Virus record (IMG/VR): IMGVR_UViG_3300007722_002126
Coordinates: 1-28,782 of that record
DNA length: 28,782 nucleotides
Direction: 5' to 3' (one strand)
Origin: a virus
Below are positions 4,815 to 13,732 of this stretch, piece after piece. The position numbers and the translations under genes are program-made. Below the pieces are notes generated by a model. It was not told the DNA's origin. It was given only the letters and a program-made list of their open reading frames with translations, and searched no databases. Positions within the stretch are counted from its first letter, which is position 1, and each line of letters opens with the position of its first letter.

Positions 4815-4967
4815 ATGTCTGCAATCACTTTTATTCATATGAAACAACTTGAAAAAGCAACCCAACTTGTTCAAAAACAAGAGCAGTTAATTGCACGAAA
4901 TAAAGAAGCGGCTCGCGTGCACTTGCTTGCCATGAAAACTCTTTTAGCTAAGAGACCTATTTATTAA
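4815..4967 (+). CDS. Small helical protein between terminase genes (50 aa)
   Basis: The reading frame starts MSAITFIHMKQLEKATQLVQ and ends AMKTLLAKRPIY. It begins 5 bases after terS and ends 16 bases before terL. It is strongly helical and basic (Lys, Gln and Arg rich), possibly a short coiled coil. The ribosome site is weak (GGAT 8 bases upstream). The fit between the terminase genes supports it as real. The function is unknown; an accessory packaging or DNA-binding role is only a guess. Confidence 0.65.
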   Translation: MSAITFIHMKQLEKATQLVQKQEQLIARNKEAARVHLLAMKTLLAKRPIY

Positions 4968-4983
4968 AGCAAAACCATAAATA

Positions 4984-6561
4984 ATGACAAAGCTTAATGT
5001 AAATACAGATCTTTCTAAGGCGCTAGAGTTAGAGCCGTCTTCAAGCGAATCTGCTCCTGCCGAATCTACTATTGAAGGCTCATTTAACTTAGCAGAAATC
5101 CAAGAACTAGCCAAGACTTCTTTAGATTTCCTGGCTGCTCTTGCATTGCCATCAATTTTTCGTTACTTTTTTCCTGACGTATTTCAACAGATTTGGGCTT
5201 GGCTTTTATCATACATTCACAAAGAGCGAGACTTCTCTCAGCTTGCTATTGGACTTCCCCGAGGTTTTAGTAAAACTACTTTTGCAAAAATTTTTCTGCT
5301 TTATGTAATTCTTTTTACTAAACGCACCTTCATATTAATCTGCGCACACAGTGAAAAGAAAGCAGTGGCAATCTTATCCGATGTGTGCGACTTTTTAGAT
5401 GAGCCGAACATTAAAAAAGCTTTTGGAGATTGGAGAATAGGGCTTGAAACTGATCAAGCTGTAATGAAAAAATTCGGCTTTCGAGGTCGAAATATAATTC
5501 TTTGTGCAGGCACTGTAGAAACTGTACGAGGATTAAATGTAAAACACCAGCGTCCGGACGTAATGTTATTTGATGACATTCAATCTAGACAAGACGCTGA
5601 TTCTGATGTAGTGTCTCTTCAATTAGAGACAGATCTTATTGGTACAGCTATGAAGGCTAAATCGCCTCATGGATGTCTCTTCATCTTTATTGGGAATATG
5701 TATCCCACAAAGTGGAGTATTCTTCGGCGTTTAAAATCTAACCCTACTTGGATGAAATTCATTGCCGGCGGAATTATTCAACGCAGTGACGGTACATTTG
5801 AATCTCTTTGGGAAGAACTTCAACCTCTTGAGCAGCTTAAAAAAGAATTTCAAAATGATCTTTCTTCGGGTCGCCCGGAGGTTTTCTATGCAGAGGTATT
5901 GAATGATGAAAACGCTTCTGTCAATTTGCTTCTAGACACGTCTAAAATTCCTCAGTGTCCTTATGAAGAAGAAATTGCATCTGGATCAATTCACCAAGGT
6001 AATTTTATAGTAATTGATCCATCAAATGATAAAGCTAACTCAGACGCTGTATCAATTGGGTACTTTGAAATTTGGGATGGAAAAGCAGTATGCCGAGAAA
6101 TAAAAGAAGGTCGACTGTCCCCTGGTGATTCTATTGATGAATCACTTAAACTATGCTTCAAATACAACTGCGCCCTAGTGGCTTGCGAGTCAAACGCTTA
6201 TCAATACTCTCTCCTTTATTGGTTTAATTTTATTTGTCAGCAGCGCGGTATTATTGGAATTCACTGTGTTGACATCTATTCAGGTCAGAGATCAAAAAAT
6301 TCAAGAATTTTAGAGATGTTTAAAGGACTGCTTGCTAAAGAACAATATCTTACTCAGGCAGTTCGTCAACAGGTGTTTTCACAAATCAATTCATTTAATG
6401 CCACAAAAACAAACAATGTGGACGGTATTTTAGATTTAATTACCTATGCCCCAAAAGTACTGGAATTGTATGGAAGTCTTATTGCATCTTTGCTCACAAT
6501 TGAAATGCAAGAGTTTAAAGCAATTCCAGTGCTCTCTGTATTAGAAACCTCTTCCTTTTAA
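4984..6561 (+). CDS. terL: Terminase large subunit (525 aa)
   Basis: This is the packaging motor ATPase and nuclease. The Walker A-like P-loop is LPRGFSKTT (residues 91-99), a form common in podovirus terminases. Walker B is VMLFDDI (193-199), and FIFIGN (233-238) is the coupling motif. The RNase H-like nuclease follows, with FIVIDPS (Asp345), VACESN (Glu402) and DGILDLITYAP (Asp480/Asp484) as likely metal ligands. The length is typical and all motifs are present, so the protein should be active. It acts at the portal vertex with the small subunit. The ATG has no clear Shine-Dalgarno (CAAAACCATAAATA precedes it), which may keep its level low. Confidence 0.95.
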   Translation: MTKLNVNTDLSKALELEPSSSESAPAESTIEGSFNLAEIQELAKTSLDFLAALALPSIFRYFFPDVFQQIWAWLLSYIHKERDFSQLAIGLPRGFSKTTFAKIFLLYVILFTKRTFILICAHSEKKAVAILSDVCDFLDEPNIKKAFGDWRIGLETDQAVMKKFGFRGRNIILCAGTVETVRGLNVKHQRPDVMLFDDIQSRQDADSDVVSLQLETDLIGTAMKAKSPHGCLFIFIGNMYPTKWSILRRLKSNPTWMKFIAGGIIQRSDGTFESLWEELQPLEQLKKEFQNDLSSGRPEVFYAEVLNDENASVNLLLDTSKIPQCPYEEEIASGSIHQGNFIVIDPSNDKANSDAVSIGYFEIWDGKAVCREIKEGRLSPGDSIDESLKLCFKYNCALVACESNAYQYSLLYWFNFICQQRGIIGIHCVDIYSGQRSKNSRILEMFKGLLAKEQYLTQAVRQQVFSQINSFNATKTNNVDGILDLITYAPKVLELYGSLIASLLTIEMQEFKAIPVLSVLETSSF

Positions 6562-6580
6562 TTATCTAGACAATTCCAAT

Positions 6581-7783
6581 ATGGATTCTGCTAAAAGTAT
6601 TGAAGCTGCCCATAAAGCTAGATTAGCAGATAAAATAGCTAAGCAAAACATTGAAGCGGCTGCTACTCAAACTAGGCTAAAAGATTTTGCCCGCGGAACG
6701 CTTAAAGCTGTTACCACAGATATTCCTGGATTTATTGCAGATATTGTAGACAAGATTGTTGGAGACACAAACTATCTAGGAGAAAAAGATCGATCTTCTC
6801 AGATGTTTGAAAAGATTACAGGATCTAAAAGCTCTGGGTCAAGCCAAGAAAAACTTGGTGGCTTATTTTCTCCTCAAGGTCTTGGAACAGGAGCAAAAGC
6901 TATAATTATTCCTGCTCTTGCAATAAAATCTTTTAAAGAGATTAGAGAAGCTAGCAAAGCATTGAAATCAGGTGCAGACGCTCAAGAAGTATATTCTAAA
7001 ACAGGCATATTCTCAGCGCCTCTGGTAGAAGATTTGAGAGCGGTTATTTCAGACAAAGACGTAAAGCTCAATGATATTTTCGAGCTTAACAAAGGTTGGC
7101 CATCAAAAGATGTTAGTCTAGATACGTGGACAGATACTCCGCTATCTAGACTTATTGATCACCCAGAATTATTTTCTAAGGTACCTGGATCTGCTGATAT
7201 TCCTGTAAGGGGAGCCTTCAGAGCTAATGATGCTTCCTTTCATCCTGACAGTGGACATATTATGATAGGACCTACAAATACTGAAAAAGAATTTATTTCT
7301 AATTTATTGCACGAAGTTCAACACTCAATGCAACATACTTTTGACATGCCTTCGGGCGGCAACCCAAACAACTTTTTAAATAATCCCAAGAAATTAGAGG
7401 ATGCATTGTCTATGTTAGTGAGTGCAAGAGATACTCTTAAACAGCAATGGAAAAACACTTCAGGAGTAGAAGCTAAAAAGGCTGTAGATGACAGGCGCCA
7501 GGAAATAACTAATGCATATCATAAACTAAGTGCTGTTAAAGATGACAGCCTTAAAAACTATCAAAGACTTGCTGGAGAAGCAGAGGCCAGGGCTGTAGAA
7601 GGTATGTTTAATTCAAAAGATTACACTACAGTTCCTAACTCATCTAAATTTTACGTAGAAGAAAATATTTCAAACCTCATTTTAGACAAACATGCGGTAG
7701 GCAAATTGGACGACGATCCAGTGATTAAAGCAATTATTGACGCAGCAGTCAGAGCAAAAATTGTAAGAGACGCCATTAGGTAA
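6581..7783 (+). CDS. Predicted zincin-like protein, LPD23-like (400 aa)
   Basis: The C-terminal half carries FISNLLHEVQHSMQHTF with a zinc-binding HExxH (HEVQH, residues 244-248), followed by YQRLAGEAEARAVEG with Glu/Arg in GEAEAR (332-337). This pair matches the polyvalent-protein domain LPD23, a predicted metallopeptidase fold, as I remember it. The N-terminal half is helical (TTDIPGFIADIVDKIVGDTN, then a hydrophobic AIIIPALAI) and looks like the linkers of phage polyvalent or ejected proteins. It sits between terL and the portal, where some phages place head-maturation genes, so a capsid protease or an ejected effector are both possible. The ribosome site is poor, implying low copy number. 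Confidence 0.7.
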   Translation: MDSAKSIEAAHKARLADKIAKQNIEAAATQTRLKDFARGTLKAVTTDIPGFIADIVDKIVGDTNYLGEKDRSSQMFEKITGSKSSGSSQEKLGGLFSPQGLGTGAKAIIIPALAIKSFKEIREASKALKSGADAQEVYSKTGIFSAPLVEDLRAVISDKDVKLNDIFELNKGWPSKDVSLDTWTDTPLSRLIDHPELFSKVPGSADIPVRGAFRANDASFHPDSGHIMIGPTNTEKEFISNLLHEVQHSMQHTFDMPSGGNPNNFLNNPKKLEDALSMLVSARDTLKQQWKNTSGVEAKKAVDDRRQEITNAYHKLSAVKDDSLKNYQRLAGEAEARAVEGMFNSKDYTTVPNSSKFYVEENISNLILDKHAVGKLDDDPVIKAIIDAAVRAKIVRDAIR

Positions 7784-7825
7784 AAGCTGTTCTCCATTCT
7801 TAAAAATAACTAGGACATTCCACAC

Positions 7826-9850
7826 ATGGCCGCAACCCAAACATTTCCACTTTCAAAAACTACCCAAGAGGGGTTGATTCAATATCACAGAACTGCATCA
7901 ACTTTAGTTGATAGGCAGTGGAATATTCGCGAACAGATGCGTCAGATTGATCTAGCGTATATTCGTGAACAGGACTACACAATAGAAAATCGACGGGCGC
8001 AAATTGCAAATGCATATGGCGACTCGAATAAAATCCAGAATGTCACAATTCCAATTATCAAGCCTCAAGTTCAAGCAGCTAAAGCTTACCAAGCCGCTAT
8101 ATTTTTAACTGACTATCCTATTTTTGGGGTGGTTTCAGATCCTCGATTCATTTCTGCGGCTAAACAAATGCAAGCAGTAATAGAAGAGAATTCTGTTCGC
8201 GGAGCTTGGGCTAGAGAGCTTCTATTGTTTTTTGGGGATGGCTTTAAATATAACCTTTCAGCTATTGAAGTTGCTTGGCACAGTGTGGCCACAGCAGCTT
8301 TAGAAACTGATCTCTCTTTAAAAGCAGGGGCAGAAGCTAGGGTTAAAGAGGTTATTTGGCAAGGTAATTGTCTTAAACGCTGGGATCCATATAATACATA
8401 TTTTGATTCCCGATGCGAGGCGTATGATATTCCTACTAAAGGAGAGTTCTGTGGACGTACAGAGATCATGTCTCGCACAGCACTAAAAACTTTCATTAAT
8501 TCTCTTTCAAATAAAATTATTGAAAATGTAATACCTGCATTTTCTTCTCCTTCTCTTCTTAATGTGGGAGATGCTGGAGCTTATGGATCTTCTTACTATT
8601 TACCTGCCATAAATCCAAATGCTCTTATGGATCCAGATACTCTAGGATCGTTTGATTGGCTTGGGTGGGTTGGAATGAAAAACCAAACTCTAGGATCAAA
8701 CCAGATTAATTATCGAGGCGTATACGAAGTCTCTACGGAGTATGTCAGAATAATTCCATCTGATTTTCAACTTCGAGTTCCTGCTCCCAATACTCCTCAG
8801 GTTTGGAAGCTAATTATTGTAAATCACTCCGTGATTATTTATGCAGAGCGACAAACAAATGCGCACGAAAAAATCCCAGTATTTTTTGGTTGCCCTGCTG
8901 AAGATGGATTGAGTTATCAAACAAAATCTTTGGCTTCGGATGCACTGCCTTTTCAGCAGGTTTCATCCGCACTAATGAATTCAGTTCTTGCAGCGCGCAG
9001 GCGTTCTGTAACTGACAGGCTTCTTTATGATCCTTCACGAGTTTCTGAAGCTCACATTAATTCTCCCAATCCTTCAGCTAAAATTCCTGTGCGTCCTGCT
9101 GCTTATGGAAAGCCTGTAGGAGAATCAGTTTATCAGTTTCCATATCGAGATGATCAATCTGGTCTTATTATGCAGGAAATTCAAAGCTTGGCAGGTTTTG
9201 CAAGTACTCTTGGTGGGCAGAATCCTGCTCGGCAGGGTCAATTTGTTAAAGGAAATAAAACTGACGGCCAGTGGTCGTCCACAATGTCTAATGCTACTTC
9301 TCAGGATCAAATGACTGCACTTCTATATGAAGCTCAGGTGTTTACTCCAATGAAAGAAGTATTAAAATTAAACATGCTTCAGTACCAGGGGGCCGGATCA
9401 ATCTACTCTCCTTCTCAAAGAAAAGATGTTCAGATCGATCCTTTAGAGCTTCGTAAAGCTGTATTGAATTTCAAAGTTACGGATGGATTACTTCCTTCTG
9501 AGAAAGTAATCTCGTCTGATGCCTTAAAAATGGGAATGCAGGTTATTGGAACTTCTCAAGCCATTGCAGGAGCATACAATATTGGTCCGCTGTTTTCTTA
9601 TATTATGAAAGCGGAAAATGTTGATCTTAGCCCTTTTGAAAAATCTCCTGCTCAACAATCATATGAACAAGCTTTAGGAGCTTGGAACGCAGTAGCAATG
9701 AAAGCAGCTGAAAAAGGAGTGGAAATCTCAACTCCAATGCCTACTCCCCAACAATTTGGATATGATCCAAATATGCAAAATCCTGAAGCACAAGGACAGG
9801 CACAACTTTCTGGAAGCTCAAACGGAGGTCTTACAAATGGCGCAACTTAA
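7826..9850 (+). CDS. Portal protein (674 aa)
   Basis: This forms the dodecameric ring through which DNA enters and leaves the head. The N-terminal region (WNIREQMRQIDLAYIREQDY) and the block KRWDPYNTYFDSRCEAYDIP, then TKGEFCGRTEIMSRTALK, are typical of podovirus portals of this class, as are the length and the position after the terminase. The C-terminus is Gln/Gly/Asn rich and probably flexible. The start has AGGA about 10 bases upstream. Its end overlaps the start of the 101-aa gene by 14 bases. The call rests on sequence pattern and gene order. Confidence 0.88.
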   Translation: MAATQTFPLSKTTQEGLIQYHRTASTLVDRQWNIREQMRQIDLAYIREQDYTIENRRAQIANAYGDSNKIQNVTIPIIKPQVQAAKAYQAAIFLTDYPIFGVVSDPRFISAAKQMQAVIEENSVRGAWARELLLFFGDGFKYNLSAIEVAWHSVATAALETDLSLKAGAEARVKEVIWQGNCLKRWDPYNTYFDSRCEAYDIPTKGEFCGRTEIMSRTALKTFINSLSNKIIENVIPAFSSPSLLNVGDAGAYGSSYYLPAINPNALMDPDTLGSFDWLGWVGMKNQTLGSNQINYRGVYEVSTEYVRIIPSDFQLRVPAPNTPQVWKLIIVNHSVIIYAERQTNAHEKIPVFFGCPAEDGLSYQTKSLASDALPFQQVSSALMNSVLAARRRSVTDRLLYDPSRVSEAHINSPNPSAKIPVRPAAYGKPVGESVYQFPYRDDQSGLIMQEIQSLAGFASTLGGQNPARQGQFVKGNKTDGQWSSTMSNATSQDQMTALLYEAQVFTPMKEVLKLNMLQYQGAGSIYSPSQRKDVQIDPLELRKAVLNFKVTDGLLPSEKVISSDALKMGMQVIGTSQAIAGAYNIGPLFSYIMKAENVDLSPFEKSPAQQSYEQALGAWNAVAMKAAEKGVEISTPMPTPQQFGYDPNMQNPEAQGQAQLSGSSNGGLTNGAT

Positions 9851-10142
9851 TCCTGAGTCTTTGTTTCAATCTTGGATTATTTCTCCTGAAGAATTTGTAC
9901 AAGGAACACTTCTTTCAGGGGTTCAAAAGCAGGTAATCCAAAATCAAATTTGTGTTCTAGCCTCTGAGAAATGCCTTCTTCAATTTGATCCTGCGCACCC
10001 TAATCAATTTATTCAACGAGAGGCAGAGTTGCAAGGATCAATTAAATCTTTACAGTATCTTATTCAACTGTCTTCTGAAGCGGAAACACAATTTGATCCG
10101 GGCGCTCAGATGATTGTAATTCAAACTCCCTTGGATCATTAA
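9837..10142 (+). CDS. Hypothetical head-module protein (101 aa)
   Basis: I chose ATG 9837 because GGAGG (9824-9828) lies 8 bases upstream, inside the end of the portal gene. An earlier ATG in the same frame at 9756 has no such site. The product begins MAQLNPESLFQSWIISPEEF and is helical with VIQNQICVLASEKCLLQFDP in the middle. It has no known motif. Overlap with the portal gene and an 18-base gap to the scaffold gene suggest an assembly factor, but the family was not recognised. Confidence 0.75.
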   Translation: MAQLNPESLFQSWIISPEEFVQGTLLSGVQKQVIQNQICVLASEKCLLQFDPAHPNQFIQREAELQGSIKSLQYLIQLSSEAETQFDPGAQMIVIQTPLDH

Positions 10143-10160
10143 ATCTCTCAGGAAACTATC

Positions 10161-10907
10161 ATGTCATTTATGCAAAAAATCTTTGGCCCAGCCGCTACTC
10201 CTGCTGCGCCGCCTGCTCCTCCTGGAATTACAAATAACCTTAATACAAACGAGGCTCCGCTTTCTCCAAGTTCTTCAGAACAAACTGCTCCTAATGGAGT
10301 TGTACCTCCTAATGCGGCAGAAGGCCCTATTAAACAATCCCCAGATGACAAGTTTGCTACTTTATGGGAACCTGTTAAACAGGATGAAAGCAAAAATCCT
10401 TCTGCAGAATCTGGATTAAGCCCTGAAAAGATGATGGAAGCAGCCGGAAAGGTTGATTTCACAAAAGTATTAGATCAGGAAAGTCTCAAGAAAATATCTG
10501 CTGGAGGAGAAGAAGCTGTACAAGCTCTTGCCCAACTCCTGAATAAAACTGCTCAAACAGTTTATGGACAATCTACAGTAGTTGCCCAAAAATTGGTTGA
10601 AACAGCAGTAAACAAAGCCAAGATGGAATTTGCAAATCAAGTTCCTTCGATGGTAAAAAAACAACAAATGCGGGATGGATTACATTCTCAAAGTGCCGCA
10701 TTTAAAGACCCCTCAGTAGCTCCAGTTATTTCGGCAGTTCAGTCGATGCTTGAGCAAAAATTCCCCAGCGCAACTGCAACTGAATTAAATGACATGGCCA
10801 AAGAGTGGATGGTTTCTGCAGCTGGAAAATTTAATCCAGCTAAGCCAGAATCTAAAACCTCATCCAGAGAAGAAGATTGGGATGCATATGCGATGGGTAA
10901 AACTTAA
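10161..10907 (+). CDS. Capsid scaffolding protein (248 aa)
   Basis: This is a low-complexity, Pro/Ala/Ser-rich N-terminus (APPAPPG and following), a helical middle rich in Gln, Glu and Lys (residues about 90-175), and a short acidic C-terminus (SSREEDWDAYAMGKT). That is the usual make-up of phage scaffolds, which co-assemble with the capsid protein and then leave. The position between portal and major capsid gene supports it. The leader CTCTCAGGAAACTATC gives an AGGAA ribosome site. Scaffolds diverge quickly, so the call is by composition and context. Confidence 0.75.
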   Translation: MSFMQKIFGPAATPAAPPAPPGITNNLNTNEAPLSPSSSEQTAPNGVVPPNAAEGPIKQSPDDKFATLWEPVKQDESKNPSAESGLSPEKMMEAAGKVDFTKVLDQESLKKISAGGEEAVQALAQLLNKTAQTVYGQSTVVAQKLVETAVNKAKMEFANQVPSMVKKQQMRDGLHSQSAAFKDPSVAPVISAVQSMLEQKFPSATATELNDMAKEWMVSAAGKFNPAKPESKTSSREEDWDAYAMGKT

Positions 10908-10947
10908 TTCTTTCTGTGTTTATTAATACTACTTCAAGGAATACATC

Positions 10948-11352
10948 ATGGGCTTTCTTCGTGCTTTAGTTTCTAGTGCAGCTACTCTTGTTCGTCCTGC
11001 TAGGGCAGGTGATGGTTTGTTGGCGTTTTTTACTCCAGTAGTTGTTACGGCCGATGCTGCTGCAACTCTGACCGTAGCACAACTAGCTGGCGGATTAATT
11101 CAATTTACTGGATTTACCGCAGGTCGAGTTCTTACCACGCCTACGGCAGTTTTATTGCTTGCAGCAAATCCAGATATGGATGTTGGTGATAGTTTTACTG
11201 TAATTATTTCAGTGACTACTGCTTTTGCTGCCACTTATTCTGCTGGGGTTGGTGTAACTTTGGCCGGCCGCGCAACTACGGTTGCCAACACTTATTCTAT
11301 TATTGTACTGACTAAACTGTCCTCCACCACAGTGGAATGGCGAGTTCTTTAA
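10948..11352 (+). CDS. Small beta-rich virion protein, possible head decoration (134 aa)
   Basis: The product is Ala/Thr/Val rich with predicted beta strands throughout. It has a stretch DVGDSFTVIISVTTAFAATY followed by GVGVTLAGRATT and an end VLTKLSSTTVEWRVL. This resembles a beta domain widespread in large-phage virion proteins, often annotated as head fibre, decoration or simply structural. It lies directly before the major capsid gene, as many decoration proteins do. The leader CAAGGAATACATC supplies a good ribosome site, in keeping with a high copy number. A small capsid-surface protein is the best guess. Confidence 0.6.
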   Translation: MGFLRALVSSAATLVRPARAGDGLLAFFTPVVVTADAAATLTVAQLAGGLIQFTGFTAGRVLTTPTAVLLLAANPDMDVGDSFTVIISVTTAFAATYSAGVGVTLAGRATTVANTYSIIVLTKLSSTTVEWRVL

Positions 11353-11402
11353 TTTTCATTCACTTTGTTTAAACCTGTTTTTATTATTTAAAGGAATTTT
11401 AA

Positions 11403-12623
11403 ATGAGTACCGGTATTTTTAGCACTGGCGGCTTTACTCAAGATCTTGCAGTAAAGTCATTTGCGTCGATGATTACTCGACTCATGCCAAATGGCCAAGC
11501 GCCGCTATTTGGCCTGACTTCGATGTTGCCTACTGAAACTGCTGCACAAGTTGATCACGGGTTTTTTACAAAAACCATGTTGTTTCCTATGTTTAATTTG
11601 GACGCAGCAGTTGCCAATGCCACTGACACTACTTTTACTGTAGCAACTACAGCAGATTTGGCTTCAGGTATGTTGATGCGCGCGGAATCTACTGGTGAAG
11701 TTGTTATCATCAATTCGATTATTTCTGCAACTCAACTTTCAGTTACTCGAGGAGTTGGTTCTACTCCAGGAGCTGTTGCAGACAATGTGAATTTTTACCA
11801 AGTTGGTAATGCTTTTGAAGAATCTTCGGTTCGTCCGAATGCGCTTCAAATTAATCCTGTTCGCATTACAAACTTCACGCAAATCTTTCGTAATACGTGG
11901 GCACTTTCTGGCTCTGCTCAAGCTACTCAAGTTATTGCAGGCGATACGACAGTTGCAGAGAATCGAATGGACTGTGCGTCTTTCCACGCTGCTGATATTG
12001 AAAAAGCTCTGTTCTTTGGTACTAAATCTCAAGGCACTCGTAATGGCCAGCCATTCCGTACAATGGATGGTTTGCGTAATATCATTCTTAATCCTGCCTA
12101 CTATCCTGCTAGTTATGGCGGTGTTGTAAATAATACAACGGCTGGCGGTACTACAAACTTTACGCAGCTTGAGGCTGCTTTGGACCCTACTTTTAATCAG
12201 GCTACTGATCCGAAAGTTGGTAATGAGCGAGTTCTATTTGTAGGAGGCGGAGCACGAAAAGTTATCAATAATATTGGTCGCTTGAATTCTACGTATTACA
12301 TTCAAAACGGCGCTACTAGTTACGGCCTGCAATTTGGTCAATTTAATATTGCTCGCGGTAGTTTCCGAATGATTGAACACCCGCTGTTTAATTCTAACGC
12401 CGACTGGAGTAAATACGCCATTGCAGTTGACTTGTCTACTTTCCGCGTCGCTTATTTAGGGGGCCGCAAAACTATGAAACAAGAATTTAATATGAGCGGT
12501 ACAGCAGTGGATCAAGGTATTGATGCTGTTGGAGGCACTCTTACAACTGAATTGACTTGTGTTGTTAAGAACCCTCCTGCAAATGCAATTATTACGAACT
12601 TGACCGCAGCGGCTGTTGGTTAA
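11403..12623 (+). CDS. Major capsid protein, SU10/DUF5309-like (406 aa)
   Basis: This should build the icosahedral shell with an HK97-type fold. SSVRPNALQINPVRITNFTQ, AENRMDCASFHAADIEKALF and the later GSFRMIEHPLF and AVDLSTFRVAYLGGR blocks match the pattern of the SU10 major head protein family. Between about residues 70 and 125 a Thr/Val-rich stretch (TDTTFTVATTADLASGMLMR onward) looks like the small inserted beta domain seen in that family. The start has AAAGGAATTTTAA upstream. It is followed by a stable hairpin at 12650-12676. There is no sign of an N-terminal delta domain or cleavage region. Confidence 0.88.
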   Translation: MSTGIFSTGGFTQDLAVKSFASMITRLMPNGQAPLFGLTSMLPTETAAQVDHGFFTKTMLFPMFNLDAAVANATDTTFTVATTADLASGMLMRAESTGEVVIINSIISATQLSVTRGVGSTPGAVADNVNFYQVGNAFEESSVRPNALQINPVRITNFTQIFRNTWALSGSAQATQVIAGDTTVAENRMDCASFHAADIEKALFFGTKSQGTRNGQPFRTMDGLRNIILNPAYYPASYGGVVNNTTAGGTTNFTQLEAALDPTFNQATDPKVGNERVLFVGGGARKVINNIGRLNSTYYIQNGATSYGLQFGQFNIARGSFRMIEHPLFNSNADWSKYAIAVDLSTFRVAYLGGRKTMKQEFNMSGTAVDQGIDAVGGTLTTELTCVVKNPPANAIITNLTAAAVG

Positions 12624-12649
12624 GTTCCTCCTGAGGGAATCAGTTTTCT

Positions 12650-12676
12650 GGTATAGTTCTGATAAAAAACTATACC
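12650..12676 (+). other. Stable hairpin after the capsid gene
   Basis: GGTATAGTT (12650-12658) pairs with AACTATACC (12668-12676) around a 9-base A-rich loop. There is no T-tract after it, so it is unlikely to be a full terminator. It could protect the 3' end of the capsid message or act as a processing site. The next gene has its own AAGGAAA ribosome site. Confidence 0.55.
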
Positions 12677-12704
12677 TTCCATAAATCCTCAGAAGGAAAT
12701 TATT

Positions 12705-13130
12705 ATGAATGAAAATCTTGACTCTCCAGAAGCTGAAAAGCGTCTGTATAAATCTACCTTTAAGTTCGGTTCATTTGTTTTTCCAAATGGCCACAAGGCG
12801 GATTTTAAAGGAGGCATGTTTGCAACAGATAACCCGTACTATATTCAAGAGCTTGATAAAGAAATAGCTGGCGGACATCCTCAAATGTATATTGATCCAA
12901 ATGCTCGCACAATTACAGCCTCTCAAGAGAATCCAATGCTAGCATTAAAAAGGAAATTCTACGAAGAATTTCAAGCTGAGCTTCAAGCAAATCTGAATCC
13001 TAAGAATGATATGGGTACTTCAGAACAAAGTAAACTTAATGCGGCATCTACTACAAGTATTGCCCCAGTAGCTCTTGGTGGAGATGGTACTTCAACGTCC
13101 GCTCGTCTAATTGCTTTAGCCGGGAAGTAA
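12705..13130 (+). CDS. Head-associated protein downstream of capsid (141 aa)
   Basis: Residues 20-70 contain FGSFVFPNGHKADFKGGMFA, then YYIQELDKEIAGGHPQMYID, a pattern I recall from small proteins next to SU10-type capsid genes in other podoviruses. The rest is helical (MLALKRKFYEEFQAELQANL) and then Ser/Thr/Gly-rich. There is no enzymatic motif. Lying between capsid and adaptor, it is probably a minor head protein. The family has no settled function that I know of. Confidence 0.7.
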   Translation: MNENLDSPEAEKRLYKSTFKFGSFVFPNGHKADFKGGMFATDNPYYIQELDKEIAGGHPQMYIDPNARTITASQENPMLALKRKFYEEFQAELQANLNPKNDMGTSEQSKLNAASTTSIAPVALGGDGTSTSARLIALAGK

Positions 13131-13133
13131 AAA

Positions 13134-13724
13134 ATGACGCTGACTGAACTTATTTCTGAAGTTTATACACTAACTAATCGCCCCGATTTAGTGGCTCAAA
13201 CTTCGCTTGCTGTTCGGTCAGCTACCTTAAAACTTCATCAAATGGATTTTTTCTACAAAGATTTATATGAGACTGGAGTTGCTTTTTCTTCTGCAGAATA
13301 TTTACAAACTATAGAATATCGTACCCTTCTTCCTCGATATCGCGCATTTAAATACTTAAAGAAAACAAACTTAGCCGGCACGGAGCAGGGAGTTGTGTTT
13401 TCTTTAATTATTCCAGACAATGTTTTAGACGACTATCAATTAAACAGAGAGAATGTTTGTTATGTAGCAGGGGACGCAATTCAAATTCGTTCCTCTACGC
13501 AACTTCAATATGTAATATTTGGTTGTTATATTAATCCAGACGTTGTTACTGCAACTTACAGCTCTTGGATTGCATTAGATCATCCTTTTGCAATTATTTT
13601 TGAAGCAGCCGCCTCTGTATTTAAGGCTGTTGGAGATACAGAACAATTTGCAGCGTACACTGGATTAGCTCTACAGTTTGCAACAGAAGTTCGCACATCT
13701 GGCATTTTAGCTAACGGATACTAG
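13134..13724 (+). CDS. Head-tail adaptor protein (196 aa)
   Basis: This probably forms the ring under the portal. The start MTLTELISEVYTLTNRPDLV, a central PRYRAFKYLKK and the C-terminal block SSWIALDHPFAIIFEAAASV followed by FKAVGDTEQFAAYTGLALQF give the helical layout common to podovirus adaptors (P22 gp4-like). The start codon has GGGAAG 6 bases upstream, inside the end of the preceding gene. It lies 3 bases after that gene and 8 bases before the first fibre gene. The assignment is by pattern and order. Confidence 0.7.
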   Translation: MTLTELISEVYTLTNRPDLVAQTSLAVRSATLKLHQMDFFYKDLYETGVAFSSAEYLQTIEYRTLLPRYRAFKYLKKTNLAGTEQGVVFSLIIPDNVLDDYQLNRENVCYVAGDAIQIRSSTQLQYVIFGCYINPDVVTATYSSWIALDHPFAIIFEAAASVFKAVGDTEQFAAYTGLALQFATEVRTSGILANGY

Positions 13725-13732
13725 GAGTCAAT

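Noticed and set aside
9756-9836. N-terminal extension of the 101-aa gene inside the portal gene
   Set aside because: ATG 9837 has GGAGG at the right distance. The extension only reads portal codons in another frame.
11739-12129. Small open frames in other frames of the capsid gene
   Set aside because: They overlap a well-supported gene entirely and show no start signals or meaningful sequence.
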